A DNA stretch of 64,000 bases from Arion vulgaris (lineage: Eukaryota > Mollusca > Gastropoda > Stylommatophora > Arionidae), in contig CM036759.1 of NCBI GenBank assembly GCA_020796225.1, positions 68,762,590 through 68,826,589 on the forward strand. Direction: 5' to 3'. Shown one piece after another: positions 11,501-22,234 of this stretch; positions within the stretch are counted from its first letter, which is position 1, and each line of letters starts with the position of its first letter. Made by a program: the position numbers and the translations under genes. The notes beneath the pieces were generated by a model that saw nothing but the letters and a program-made list of their open reading frames with translations, made no database searches and had not been told where the DNA came from.

Positions 11501-11822
11501 CTTCAATTTTCTCATTCTTATTTGTAGCATCAGCCAGTTTTCTTTGATTTTGAGTTCTTTTGGATAGATCTATTTGTTCTCTTCTCTGTTCATGTTTTAC
11601 AAAGGACACTTATATTCAAAAGCACATATATGTTTTTCTACTGCCTTGTTAAATGACACCCCATACGTTGACACAGGGAATATGCATGTTCTTAGTATTC
11701 TGATCTTTGTTTTTCTATCACTTTCATTTCATACAATGTTCAGTGGTTTAATTTGTTCTTAAGTCTGTGCTTGTTCTTCTTTTAATGTCCTTCATGACAT
11801 TTCCATCTGTAGCTAGCAGTGA

Positions 11823-12190
11823 ACTGAGACATCATAGACAAACATGGACAATATAAACAACAGAGACATACATACGACAAACATGGACAATATAAACAAG
11901 TCATACGACAAACATGGACAATATAAACAACAGAGACATACATACGACAAACATGGACAATATAAACAAGTCATACGACAAACATGGACAATATAAACAA
12001 CAGAGACATACATACGACAAACATGGACAATATAAACAAGTCATACGACAAACATGGACAATATAAACAAACAGAGACATACATACGACAAACATGGACA
12101 ATATAAACAAGTCATACGACAAACATGGACAATATAAACAAACAGAGACAAACATACGACAAACATGGACAATATAAACAACAGAAAGAT
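11823..12190. repeat. Composite minisatellite, alternating 31- and 39-bp units
   Basis: Both subunits share CGACAAACATGGACAATATA. One ends in CAAGTCATA and the other in CAACAGAGACATACATA, giving a 70-bp higher-order period. It lies directly 3' of the TSSK-like stop codon and may be in its 3' UTR. Confidence 0.93.
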
Positions 12191-12228
12191 AGAACAACAA
12201 TGGTAAGATTACTACATTAGATAATTTT

Positions 12229-12384
12229 TCAAAGTTTCAAAAATACGATCAATTCACCTAATTTGGCTTCCATCGAGCAAGCAGACGACATCCAACGATT
12301 ACGCATAACAAGATGGATGTCTGGTCTCTGCTGGAAGTCATGGGTAAATAGTTTCAGTACCAAACTTCTCTCTTCCGGTGTTAC
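12229..12384 (-). CDS. TSSK: TSSK-like kinase exon 2 (residues 288-338, stop)
   Basis: After a CCCATACAG acceptor, the phase-0 frame reads VTPEERSLVLKLF..QQRPDIHLVMRNRWM and then a 19-residue tail to TGA. This is kinase subdomain XI with its invariant Arg, exactly what exon 1 lacks, in the same frame and strand. No AATAAA was found close downstream. A minisatellite begins about 40 bp after the stop. Confidence 0.87.
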   Translation of the reverse strand, partial: VTPEERSLVLKLFTHDFQQRPDIHLVMRNRWMSSACSMEAKLGELIVFLKL

Positions 12385-15300
12385 CTGTATGGGACAGGTG
12401 AGAAAACAAGAAAACTTGGTAACTTTACCAAAGAAGTTCAAACAACAAACAGACAAGTTATTGTAGTTGACAACTAAGTTTACCGCACTAATAAGAACAG
12501 TTTATGTACGAAGGCAGAGGACGTAATTGATACAGGATTCCACAGTCCAGACACTTACCTTCATCTGTGTTCCAGGTCATTCTGGGGCGGATTGCGGTAA
12601 GAGAGTAGCTGAACTGGCGAGAAATCCTGCGATCAAGAATGGGTCTTCTATGGACAATAGCGACATCATCAACGCTCTAAGAGAAAACATACGCTCTGCA
12701 GATTTCAATGAAGAAGATAAAGAGTATTCTCTATCTCGGTTGCGCAAGTTATGCATGCTGATAGGTGCGGCAAGACGGGAAAACCATAAGAGAGAAACCT
12801 CAGTAGATACATCAATCAACACAGAACGGAAGTTGTTAGCCTAAATATACTGAACAAAACGCTTGGGGAGATCGAAGCAATTATGGACATGTCCGATGAA
12901 AATGATCCTCAAATGATCAATGAACAAAAACTTAAGTCTAATCACCAACACCAAAGCTCGCACGACCAACATATATACAGACATCACCAATAAATTCCCA
13001 AATATGAATAACACATATTGTAACATCACCAATACCTATCTAAACATCATTGACAACCCTAAAAAAACATCACCACAAAACATCACTAATTATCAATTAA
13101 CAGTGAGTCTCTCAATTTTCAAATATTAACCCGTTCGTCTATACTTCCCAGTGTTTTTTCATTGGTATTCAATTGAGGCTGGGTCGACATGAGAGCCGAC
13201 ACGGTCGGAAAAAATTCCACGTCCTCTGTGGAATTGAATCCAGACCACTAGGCTACGAAGCGAGATCACTAACAACTACGACATATATGCGGCTCTCATA
13301 GATCACTAAAACTACGACATATATGCGGCTCTCATAGATCACTAACAACTACGATATATATGCGGCTCTCATAGATCACTAACAACTACGATGCTGCTGC
13401 TCTCATAGAGGGAGGTGTATGCTATCTGTCAGCGGACATAGAAAATGATGCTTTCTCCTGGGCAATGCTTTAGTCTTGTTTTGTAAAGCAAACATCTATG
13501 GTATAACTTGGCAGAAAGTATACCTTATACAACCAAGGATACATCTCTTTAGCCTCATTCTGCTGTCGATACAGCATCATCTTTTGGTCTCTGATGTTTG
13601 CCAAGAGGACCAGTAGATCGAACCAGTTCTGGAGACTAAAGGAATACTAAAGACATAATGAGGTCAAGATACAGAAAAAGTTTATCATCAACGTAAGAAA
13701 GAAGCAGTCATCATTTTTCGGACATGTGATGAGAAAGCGAGGTTTAGAACACATTGTGACAACTGGTAAAATCGAGGGTAGACGAGACAGAGGAAGGCAA
13801 AGAGAGAAAATATTGGACAGCCTGACTTCATGGTACGGAAGAGCGTAAACATCTGAGATGATATCAAACACCAGAGAGAAAAATGTGTGGATATCCATGA
13901 TCGCCTATGCCAGTCGTCACGACATCTGCTGATGATGATGGCGATGATGATGTTGCTCGTGATGATGATGATGATGTTGACGACGATGATGATGACGATG
14001 ATGATGATGATGATGTTGCTCGTGATGATGAAAGACAAAATATTCACTTCATTGTACCGGGTTTCCCCAAATGACCTTTTCTGCAGAAACCTGGCTATTG
14101 CACAAAACACAAACTCCGTAGCTCTGGCAACAATCCTAAGGTTCTCATGAAAACAAATTGCACATGTGACTAGGTACAGACTCGAACACACACCATTCAG
14201 AACGACAGACGCATGTGTTAAACACTTCTTCACAGTGCCCTCCCCAAAAAGCTATACATTCAGTTATGAGTTATCAGAGCACTATCATCATAGCACTCCA
14301 GACATGTCCATAGGTGCTCCGATCTCCACCTCAACAAATCCAGCAGCGTCCAGCGACCCAACACGCCAGTTCAATGTTGATTAATCAATCTCTTTGCATA
14401 TTTGGTATGTCGTTCTTTTCGGGCTGCACCAATATTGATACCCATCTCTTTCAATCTGGTCAGCGAGTGGGATTCACAGCCCTGAAACTCCTTTGTTCGG
14501 AAAGACTCTCTCAATGCGTGAAGAATGTCATTTCGATACATGGCAGCTCCCTCTGATATTGTAGCCAAGCCAGCCAATCTATCAGCTGGTTCATTACCCC
14601 TAACTCCTGCGTGCCAGGGACAAAAATGAAGGTGATTTCTCTGAGCATTGTCTGTACCAGGACCTCCACCGAGTTGCGTCTCACCATACCTGTTCGACTT
14701 TACGAATCATGCTCATGGAGTTACTGAGTATGAAAACACGAGAGTAGTGTCAGATGTCAACCATTTCACCGCCTCCGTAACAGCCCGAACCTCCATTGTC
14801 AAACTAATCTATATATAATTCCATCATGGGGATCTATACTGTACACCCACAAGGGGGTGTACACGCCCATGTCTACAATGTAGGTTTAAATTTATCAACG
14901 TATGTTTATCATAAAAATAACATTTTATTACAACTACCGGAATTATTTATATGTATAAATAAGAGAAACCCTTACCTTTTTATATTTCTGCCAAGGAAAC
15001 TCTAGCTTTCTTTGCTCCTCTAGTACGCCATTGTTACCTCGGCTTTCATCATAAGGCATTTTACCTGTTACAAAAATATACAGTATCACTCCTATAGCCC
15101 ACATATCAGCTTTCTTGGGATCGTATGGCTCACCTTTTAAGATTTCTGGAGCAGCGTAGGATTTTGAGCCGCAGTATGTCTGGCTCATGGACTGAGTACA
15201 GTCTCCTTTGACGAAACCAAAGTCGCAAAGTTTAATGTTGAAAGATTTTTCTAGAAGCAGATTTTCAAGTTTCAAGTCTCGATGTGTGATATTCAAATCG

Positions 15301-15836
15301 TGGAGATATCGTACAGCATCACAAAGCTGCCAGGTCCAACCTTTAGCCAAGTTCTCAGACAAAGCTCCAACTTTTTGTATGTACCTCAACACGTCCCCAT
15401 TTTCTGCGTACTCAAGTATCATGTATACACGTCGACCATCGTCAAATGCATCTAGAACTTTGATTATATTTGGGTGTCTAAGTCCTGGCCAAATGTCTAA
15501 CTCACGTGGAAGAAACTTTGTTTGAAAATCTTTAGGAGCTTTATTTCTATCGACAATTTTGACAGCCACAAAAGATTTGGATTTAGTGAGTGACAAAGCT
15601 AACTTTACCTTCGAGTAGCTTCCATTGCCTAAAGTTTTCCTGACTAGGTATCCATTCTTAGCTAACACAGCTCTGTACGTAGGTCTATAGGTTACAGACT
15701 CAGCTCTGGATGTGCTGGAACGCTTCACTTCAACGGGTTCAACCTCAGCTTGTATCTCCTGCAGCTCTTCCTCCAGCTTACGGAGCCGCGCCCCGTCATC
15801 GTCCATATCAATCTTTGCTCGTTTGGCTGGCAACAT
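12229..15836 (-). CDS. TSSK: Testis-specific serine/threonine kinase (TSSK-like), two exons: join(12229..12384,14976..15836)
   Basis: Predicted 338-aa protein kinase, expected to phosphorylate Ser/Thr substrates in developing sperm by analogy with the TSSK family (family knowledge, not shown here). The sequence shows a complete kinase fold. The Gly loop is GNGSYSKV (residues 70-77), with VAVK Lys93, alpha-C Glu112, catalytic loop HRDLKLEN (185-192, Asp187 catalytic), DFG (205-207), T-loop SQTYCGSKSYAAPE (218-231, likely activating Thr220), DMWAIG (244-249), and subdomain XI RPD (Arg307) in exon 2. The T-loop wording and FLPRE before alpha-C are TSSK hallmarks, nearest to TSSK4/TSSK1 as I recall them. 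Residues 1-62 are an acidic/basic extension with KRAK and a short LEEELQEIQAEVE helix. Length fits the family (about 270-370 aa). The first ATG has a weak context (T at -3), whereas Met11 has G at -3 and +4 and may be the real start. An in-frame TAA lies upstream. No catalytic residue is missing. Confidence 0.9.
12527..12850 (+). mobile_element. RH-3 LINE RNase H tail in kinase intron
   Basis: The frame reads FICVPGHSGADCGKRVAELA, then DNSDIINALRENIRSADF, SLSRLRKLCMLIGAARREN and a stop. This is the RNase H C-terminus plus the family-specific tail, antisense to the kinase gene. Confidence 0.8.
13145..13290 (-). mobile_element. SINE family S5, head half
   Basis: The minus strand has a head with TCGTAGCCTAGTGG and GGATTCAATTCC (B-box-like), then GTCGGCTCTCATGTCGACCC and CAATTGAATACC. 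It matches 19045-19190, 29655-29820 and 40475-40726. Confidence 0.65.
13255..13402. repeat. 37-bp tandem repeat, about 4 copies
   Basis: The unit contains GCGGCTCTCATAGATCACTA. It starts at the 5' edge of the S5 copy and shares its head sequence. Confidence 0.85.
13600..13935 (+). mobile_element. L-D LINE C-terminus
   Basis: The frame reads FIINVRKKQSSFFGHVMRKR, GLEHIVTTGKIEGRRDRGRQ and REKILDSLTSWYGRA, then ASRHDIC, stop and a (GAT)n tail to about 14025. This is a typical end of an RT-encoding non-LTR element. 5'-truncated. Confidence 0.85.
14280..14810 (-). mobile_element. RH-3 LINE RNase H domain and 3' UTR
   Basis: The minus strand reads LTMEVRAVTEAVKWL (RNase H catalytic Glu region), then a damaged SMSMIRKVE stretch, GVRGNEPADRLAGLATISEG, MYRNDILHALRESF and LTRLKEMGINIGAARKERHT. 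A 3' UTR with GGAGATCGGAGCACCTATGG follows, also seen at 37085 and 58590. Confidence 0.82.
14976..15836 (-). CDS. TSSK: TSSK-like kinase exon 1 (residues 1-287)
   Basis: This exon encodes the N-terminal extension, the N lobe and most of the C lobe through FPWQKYKK. It ends AAAAAG followed by GTAAGG (14975-14970), a near-consensus 5' splice site, in phase 0. Reading on past the donor adds only VRVSLIYTYK and a stop, which would truncate the kinase before subdomain XI, so splicing is the better model. Confidence 0.92.
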
Positions 15837-16309
15837 AAATATGGAAGCTTGCCAGCAACATTCACAAAGAAAACTTTAATAAAAACAACCCGGAGAATGC
15901 ACTTAACCTCCTGGGTTTAAATTGAAGAATTATGGATGTAGACAGGTGGACATGACGGACTCTGTATCATGTTTGTCCTTATGTCCACAAAAAGAAAAAT
16001 GTTATTTCAAACCAAAAAACCAGATTTCTCATTTCGGCATACCCGGGATGACGTCATGCGTTGAGAGAGTGACGCACGTCCGATGTGTAGACATTCAATC
16101 AAAATGTGATCTCTTCACAGATTTCCTCAACGAAATAAAATTTGAGATTTATTTGACAATTATAATTTATACAAAATATAATATTTCTGCAATATGTGTC
16201 GATGATAAATAATTCAACTAGGCCCTTGTACTTTATCTTACCTACAATGTAGTTGTTTGTATTGTATATGGACTTTTTCGTCTTTACAGATGGCAAATTG
16301 ACGAGTGTT
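15837..16309. other. 5' flank of the TSSK-like gene
   Basis: Low-copy sequence with an in-frame TAA about 50 bp upstream of the start codon and the CRE noted separately. There is no clear TATA box within 100 bp. No open frame here looks coding. Confidence 0.4.
16049..16056 (-). promoter_or_regulatory. Perfect CRE palindrome upstream of the TSSK-like gene
   Basis: TGACGTCA lies 213 bp 5' of the first ATG, with a second TGACG half-site at 16070-16074. CREB/CREM proteins bind this palindrome, and CREM drives many post-meiotic testis genes in mammals. Its use here is inferred from position and gene type. Confidence 0.45.
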
Positions 16310-16880
16310 TTACTGTGACAACTTTTGAGTTTTCGCTCGTCTCTCTTGTCTTTCTGTTCATCCCTAAGTCTCTTTTCAAAAGATTATGCACCTTTGCGTA
16401 ATGTTGTTTTCCACATAACTCGGTCATCAGCCAGTTGTTCCCATTTGTTGGGATCGATAGAAAAGTTCTTTATTGAGACCTTGCAGACAACCTTATATCT
16501 GAGAAGGGGTCTGTCTTGGTGCCTCTTCCCATCCGAAAGTTTACAGAACAACGCCTGTTGGGATATACGGCTATTGTCCATTCTTCTCACATGTCTTAAT
16601 CATCCTAGTCTTCCACCGCCGTGCAAGTACAAGTCAAGTTTGGATGTTGCAGTACTTCAGAGTTGGTTATCTTGTCGTACCACCTGATGTTCATAATCTT
16701 GCGGAGACATCGAAGGTGAAAGATGTTAAGTCTCCTCTCGTGTCTTGAGTAGGCTGTCCATGTTTCTGAGCCATATAGTAAAGAACTAATTACAAGGTTC
16801 AATATATTTGAATTTTCGTCTGCAATGTTAGTTTTGTTTTGTCTCATGATCGCTTTGATAGTTTGCCGAATCTAGTAACC
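16310..16880 (-). mobile_element. L-A LINE RT C-terminus and 3' end
   Basis: The minus strand reads LLYGSETWTAYSRHERRLNI, then FHLRCLRKIMNIRWYDKITN. After a short scramble come MRRMDNSRI, GKRHQDRPLLRYKVVCKVSI and LADDRVMWKTTLRKGA. The 3' end near 16310-16340 matches 26755-26800 reversed. Confidence 0.85.
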
Positions 16881-16936
16881 GCACTAACTATTCGTGCGCC
16901 GACTTCTGCATCAAGAGAAAGACTGATAGTATTCTA

Positions 16937-18075
16937 GAAGATGGATAGACAGAAGAGTTGGAAGTGTATCGAGGAAGGAAAGATGGATAGACAGAAGAGT
17001 TGGAAGTATATCGAGGAAGGAAAGATGGATAGACAGAAGAGTTGGAAGTATATCGAGGAAGAAAAGATGGATAGACAGAAGAGTTGGAAGTATATCGAGG
17101 AAGAAAAGATGGATAGACAGAAGAGTTGGAAGTATATCGAGGAAGGAAAGATGGATAGACAGAAGAGTTGGAAGTATATCGAGGAAGGAAAGATGGATAG
17201 ACAGAAGAGTTGGAAGTATATCGAGGAAGAAAAGATGGATAGACAGAAGAGTTGGAAGTATATCGAGGAAGAAAAGATGGATAGACAGAAGAGTTTGAAG
17301 TATATCGAGGAAGGAAAGATGGATAGACAGAAGAGTTGGAAGTATATCGAGGAAGGAAAGATGGATAGACAGAAGAGTTGGAAGTATATCGAGGAAGAAA
17401 AGATGGATAGACAGAAGAGTTGGAAGTATATCGAGGAAGAAAAGATGGATAGACAGAAGAGTTGGAAGTATATCGAGGAAGAAAAGATGGATAGACAGAA
17501 GAGTTGGAAGTATATCGAGGAAGGAAAGATGGATAGACAGAAGAGTTGGAAGTATATCGAGGAAGAAAAGATGGATAGACAGAAGAGTTGGAAGTATATC
17601 GAGGAAGGAAAGATGGATAGACAGAAGAGTTGGAAGTATATCGAGGAAGGAAAGATGGATAGACAGAAGAGTTGGAAGTATATCGAGGAAGAAAAGATGG
17701 ATAGACAGAAGAGTTGGAAGTATATCGAGGAAGGAAAGATGGATAGACAGAAGAGTTTGAAGTATATCGAGGAAGGAAAGATGGATAGACAGAAGAGTTG
17801 GAAGTATATCGAGGAAGGAAAGATGGATAGACAGAAGAGTTGGAAGTATATCGAGGAAGAAAAGATGGATAGACAGAAGAGTTGGAAGTATATCGAGGAA
17901 GAAAAGATGGATAGACAGAAGAGTTGGAAGTATATCGAGGAAGAAAAGATGGATAGACAGAAGAGTTGGAAGTATATCGAGGAAGGAAAGATGGATAGAC
18001 AGAAGAGTTGGAAGTATATCGAGGAAGAAAGAATGGATAGACAGAAAGTTGTATATCGAGAAAAAGATGGATAAA
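16937..18075. repeat. 42-bp minisatellite, 26 full units, higher-order pattern
   Basis: The unit encodes MDRQKSWKYIEE[G/E]K on plus and is also open on minus because 42 is a multiple of three. Unit n starts at 16941+42(n-1). Units differ mainly by GGA/GAA and by TTG in units 9 and 20. No start context, splice site or non-repeat coding flank supports a real protein. Confidence 0.95.
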
Positions 18076-18134
18076 AAAAAGGAGTTAAGTATATGAGTGA
18101 AGAAAGAATGACTATAATGATCACACTTTGATTG

Positions 18135-18640
18135 TAATCTAAGATTAAGTGAATTAGTGATCAGCTGAACTTAAGTGAATAAGTGAACTCTAAGCTGAAT
18201 TCTGAACTTAGCCTGAATTAAGCTTGAATCAAGCTGAATTGTTGAACTTAGCCTGAATTAAGTCCTGAACTCTAATAGCTTGAATAAGCTGAATTTACTG
18301 AATTAAGTTGAATCTAAGTTTGAATCTAAGTTTGAATTAAGTAAAGCTGAACTAAGTTGAACTAAGTCTGAATTTGTAACTTAAGCTGAACTAAGTTTGA
18401 ATTCAAGCCTTGAATCTAGTTGTTATTGAATTAAGCTTGAACTTAAGCCTGAATTGGTCTGAATCTAAGTTCTGAATTTCAAGTTCTGAATCTAAGCTTG
18501 AATTTAAGTTTGAATTAAGTTTGAATTTAAGTTTGAATTTAAGTTTGAATTTAAGTTTGAATTAAGTCTGAATTCTAAGTTTGAATTTAAGTTTGAATTA
18601 AGTTTGAATTTAAGTCTTGAATTTAAGTTTGAATTAAGTT
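18135..18640. repeat. Degenerate 11/12-bp AAGTTTGAATTT satellite
   Basis: AAGTTTGAATTT and AAGCTGAATT variants run through the block, regular at the right (18480-18640) and decayed at the left. Confidence 0.88.
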
Positions 18641-18671
18641 GAGTAATCAATATTTTGCGTGCATAAGAAGA

Positions 18672-18838
18672 CATGACTCTCACGAGGGGTGACTCTCCAC
18701 GAGGGTGACTCTCCACGGGGTGACTTCCACGGGTGACTCTTCACGGGGTGACTCTCCACGGGGTGACTCCCACGGGTGACTTCCACGGGTGACTCCACGG
18801 GGTGACTCTCCACGGGGTGACTCCACGGGGTGACTACC
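18672..18838. repeat. 15-bp GACTCTCCACGGGGT repeat, about 11 copies
   Basis: GC-richer than its surroundings, with frequent 1-3 bp deletions. Confidence 0.92.
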
Positions 18839-19044
18839 TTGTAGTGATGGAAAGTCTTGTGTACATCCATGATTCGCAAAGCTATGCCGACAAGAGATTT
18901 TCTCCTGGCAGGAACACCCATATCAGACAGGCTGAAGGATAGATGGCAAACAAGATGTGACGATTTGGTCCTCCATGTTAGGAGTTCGGAAAGGACTAAC
19001 AATCGTGTAACTAGCGAGCTGCAGTCACGCCGTTCACCTTTACT

Positions 19045-19190
19045 TCCCAATACTTTTCCTGGTACCTACATGAGGCTGGGTCGACCTGATAGCCGTTAGG
19101 GTCAGAATAAACATCCACTGTGGAATTGAACCTATACCCCTAGTTTAAAAAGCGAGTTCACTAACACCTAGGCCACTGCAGCTCTCTTCT
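19045..19190 (-). mobile_element. SINE family S5, head half
   Basis: The minus strand has GTGGCCTAGGTGTTAGTGAAC (split A-box region) and GGTTCAATTCCAC (B box), then GGCTATCAGGTCGACCCAGC. It lacks the 3' part seen at 40475-40726. Confidence 0.65.
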
Positions 19191-19424
19191 GTCATCAACA
19201 TGACTGCACCAATATAGTTCGGGCTAGGGCGACAACGCTCTGTGCAGAGCGGATAGAAAAAACGGGCCCCAGCGATATGACTGGTTGGTCTAAGATATAT
19301 AACTTGAAGTAAAAGATTGACAAATGGAAAAATACAAGATATAAATTGAATGACAACATTGAAATATGACTCCAAAATGTTCCAAAATTCACTGAATATA
19401 TTGAAAGACAACAAATGCAGGGGT

Positions 19425-19645
19425 TTGAACATTTAATGAGAATGGAATACAACCAACCACCAATAACAGCATACAATAAAAAGAGACCAAGTACTAGAGA
19501 CAAGGGAATACTCAGAAAAAGAGAATATTAAGACCACAAGAAATAAACACGGATATAACACATTAAGGGCGACGACTCATCTGGCCATGGAACGCAAATT
19601 AAAGCTCCCACCCCTACGCTTAACGGCAAGAGTGGACAAGCAATT
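19425..19645 (+). mobile_element. L-C LINE 3' end
   Basis: TTTAATGAGAATGGAATACA through GAACGCAAATTAAAGCTCCC and CGCTTAACGGC parallels 1790-2000 in order. There is no intact frame. Confidence 0.7.
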
Positions 19646-19704
19646 CTATCATCAACCTGGGGATATACAATAGACGATATGGAAAATTCGATATATGAAT
19701 TAAA

Positions 19705-20245
19705 ATAATGGACACATACAACATCTAAATTGAAACAGTGGACACATACAACATCTAAATTGAAACAGTGGACACATACAACATCTAAATTGAAACAGTG
19801 GACACATACAACATATAAATTGAAACAGTGGACACATACAACATATAAATTGAAACAGTGGACACATACAACATATAAATTGAAACAGTGGACACATACA
19901 ACATATAAATTGAAACAGTGGACACATACAACATATAAATTGAAACAGTGGACACATACAACATATAAATTGAAACAGTGGACACATACAACATATAAAT
20001 TGAAACAGCGGACACATACAACATATAAATTGAAACAGTGGACACATACAACATATAAATTGAAACAGTGGACACATACAACATATAAATTGAAACAGTG
20101 GACACATACAACATATAAATTGAAACAGTGGACACATACAACATATAAATTGAAACAGTGTACACATACAACATATAAATTGAAGCAGTGGACACATACA
20201 ACATATAAATTGAAACAGTGGACACATACAACATATAAATTGAAT
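19705..20245. repeat. 30-bp minisatellite, about 18 copies
   Basis: The unit is AAACAGTGGACACATACAAC plus a 10-bp AT-rich end. The first three copies carry CATCTAAATTG, the rest CATATAAATTG. All six frames stay open or nearly so, as expected from a 30-bp period. Confidence 0.96.
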
Positions 20246-21365
20246 GAAAACGTTGAAATATTGAACAAGACAACACATACATTTAAACACAACATTGGAA
20301 AATGACTCCAAAATGATCTTGAATAAAACATAATAATCACATCTGACAATCAAGTTGCAAATAGAAACAAAGTAAATGAAAATTATTATGATTGTGATAT
20401 GAATGCGATAGATAACTAAAACGTCTGTGATAATTTATTGTTGCATTTGATGATTGTATCCTAACTGGCATATTTAACAGTTTGAGTTTAACACAGAATT
20501 GCAAATGGATCTGGCAACAAACGAGATTTGAACAATAACACCCACACACACACACAACAAAAAAAAGATTGTATGTTTAATGATTGTACCGAGAGTTGTC
20601 AAGGAAACAGACATGCGTATTAATTAACCCTCCCGCTTGCATTAGTTCTGTAACTTTATCAATGTCAAGGGATTTCAAGATTAAACAGAAAGCACCTAAC
20701 AGGAAAAAGGAAAAATCCTCTCTCAATCAGATAAAGATTGGAAAAATTTGATCTTCACAAACTTCATTTTGAAAATAGATTATTATCGCTTGTGAGGGGG
20801 GAGACAAGTGGATGGTCTGGAACCCCTTAAAGCCTCTCGTAATGTCTCCAGCTTTTCTCATGTTCCACTTCCATGTAACTTAAGTGATCCTGCCTGCTGA
20901 GCCCACAGCTACCTCGGTCCGATCTCGCCCCGGGGTGACTTTCCAAGGGCTGCAAATTCCTGCAAGTCCATGCATCTAATGAGCAGGCAGCACTCGTAAT
21001 CTTTATGAAATAACGACAGCTTCAGAGTGCCTCGTCACAGATCACGCCAGGGGGATAATACTCTCTCTATCTCTCGTTTCTATTCTCCTTGTCGCATGAC
21101 TGATTCTTCTGTTCTCGGAGAGATGGAGAAAAAAATAAAGTCGTTAAAAATCAACGCTGTTAACGACAAGAGATGTTTGAGGATCAGACAGTTGTAACTG
21201 CTAATTTTCTTCTTTGCTTCAGATGGCATGTTGTTACAGTTTTGTTTGTTTTTCATTTGCCTCGTCCAGATGCGCTTGTTACGCGTTGAAATCTCTGACT
21301 TGTTTTCATATGCAGCAGGCGTACTCTAGACAAAGAGGGAGATGATGATAGTGTGGGATAGAAAT
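20246..21365. other. Low-copy sequence, no gene seen
   Basis: Holds a short (CA)n at 20538-20554. From 20580 to 21300 it is non-repetitive, of balanced composition and without a long frame. It is one of the few stretches that could hold conserved non-coding DNA. Confidence 0.4.
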
Positions 21366-21369
21366 ATCA

Positions 21370-21690
21370 AGAGTTAGATAGATGATGTGAGATTGAAAGA
21401 TGATGTGAGATAGATAGATGATGTGAGATAGATAGATGATGTGAGATAGAAAGATGATGTGAGATTGAAAGATGATGTGAGATAGAGAGATGATGTGAGA
21501 TAGATAGATGATGTGAGATAGATAGATGATGTGAGATAGAAAGATGATGTGAGATAGAGAGATGATGTGAGATAGAGAGATGATGTGAGATAAAGAGATG
21601 ATGTGAGATAGAGAGATGATGTGAGATTGAAAAATGATATTGGATAGAAAGATGATTATAGATAGAAAGATGATATTGGAAAGAAAATAG
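21370..21690. repeat. 18-bp GATGATGTGAGATAGATA satellite
   Basis: Alternates GATAGATA, GATAGAGA, GATAGAAA and GATTGAAA spacers between GATGATGTGA cores. Confidence 0.93.
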
Positions 21691-21764
21691 AGAAGGAAAA
21701 TATATCTGATATCATATAAAGATAACACCGAGGCCTCAGGGAGAAAGAAAAGCAAAACTGCTAC

Positions 21765-21962
21765 CTACAATGCATGTCCTAAGAGGTAGGGACCTAGGGG
21801 AGCTATCCTAGTAACTAAAAATCGTTGCAGAAATCGGATGTTCTGGCCTACTTGTATGCGCATAACTGGCACAAAGTACAATCGCTCTTAGGCTCAGACC
21901 ACATACAAATCACAAAGAGTGATTAACAAGTGCTCGATATGGAGCGTTCATGGAAGAAGAAG
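21765..21962 (-). mobile_element. Element E, left half
   Basis: The minus strand reads CTTCTTCTTCC.., TTAATCACTCTTTGTGATTTG, GAGCGATTGTACTTTGTGCC and CCTAGGTCCCTACCTCTTAG, in the same order as at 44742. Confidence 0.7.
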
Positions 21963-21999
21963 ATTTAAAGATAAATCAGAAGTGAGATATAGGAAGAGG

Positions 22000-22129
22000 A
22001 GCAGGAGGGAGAGAGTGAGAGTGAGAGAGAGAGTGAGAGAGAGAGAGTGAGAGAGAGAGTGAGAGAGAGGGAGAGAGGGAGAGAGAGAGTGAGAGAGAGA
22101 GAGTGAGAGAGAGATGAGAGTGAGAGAGA

Positions 22130-22187
<58 letters not shown>

Positions 22188-22200
22188 AGATTCGAGAAAC
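22000..22200. repeat. (GA)n microsatellite with GAGT interruptions
   Basis: Almost pure purine on the plus strand for about 190 bp. Open minus-strand frames (Leu/Ser) are artefacts. Confidence 0.95.
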
Positions 22201-22234
22201 AAGTGAGATAGAGATCAAGTTAAAGAGGAAGGTA

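Larger units (their letters stand above)
12385..14975 (-). other. Intron of the TSSK-like gene, 2,591 bp, GT-AG
   Basis: The donor is GTAAGG and the acceptor reads TTTTCTCACCTGTCCCATACAG with a pyrimidine-rich tract. The intron contains an RNase H fragment (+, 12527-12850), a SINE S5 copy (-), a 37-bp array, an L-D LINE tail (+) and an RNase H LINE tail (-). No other gene is seen in it. Confidence 0.85.

Noticed and set aside
14943..14975. C-terminus VRVSLIYTYK of the kinase by read-through
   Set aside because: It begins exactly at a GTAAGG donor and omits subdomain XI, which the phase-matched downstream exon supplies.
16941..18074. A 377-aa repeat protein MDRQKSWKYIEEGK
   Set aside because: Both strands are open across the array, there is no non-repeat coding flank, and the variants reflect array duplication.
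22000..22200. Promoter GAGA-element cluster
   Set aside because: Simple (GA)n microsatellite with no gene start nearby. Factor binding cannot be argued from sequence alone.
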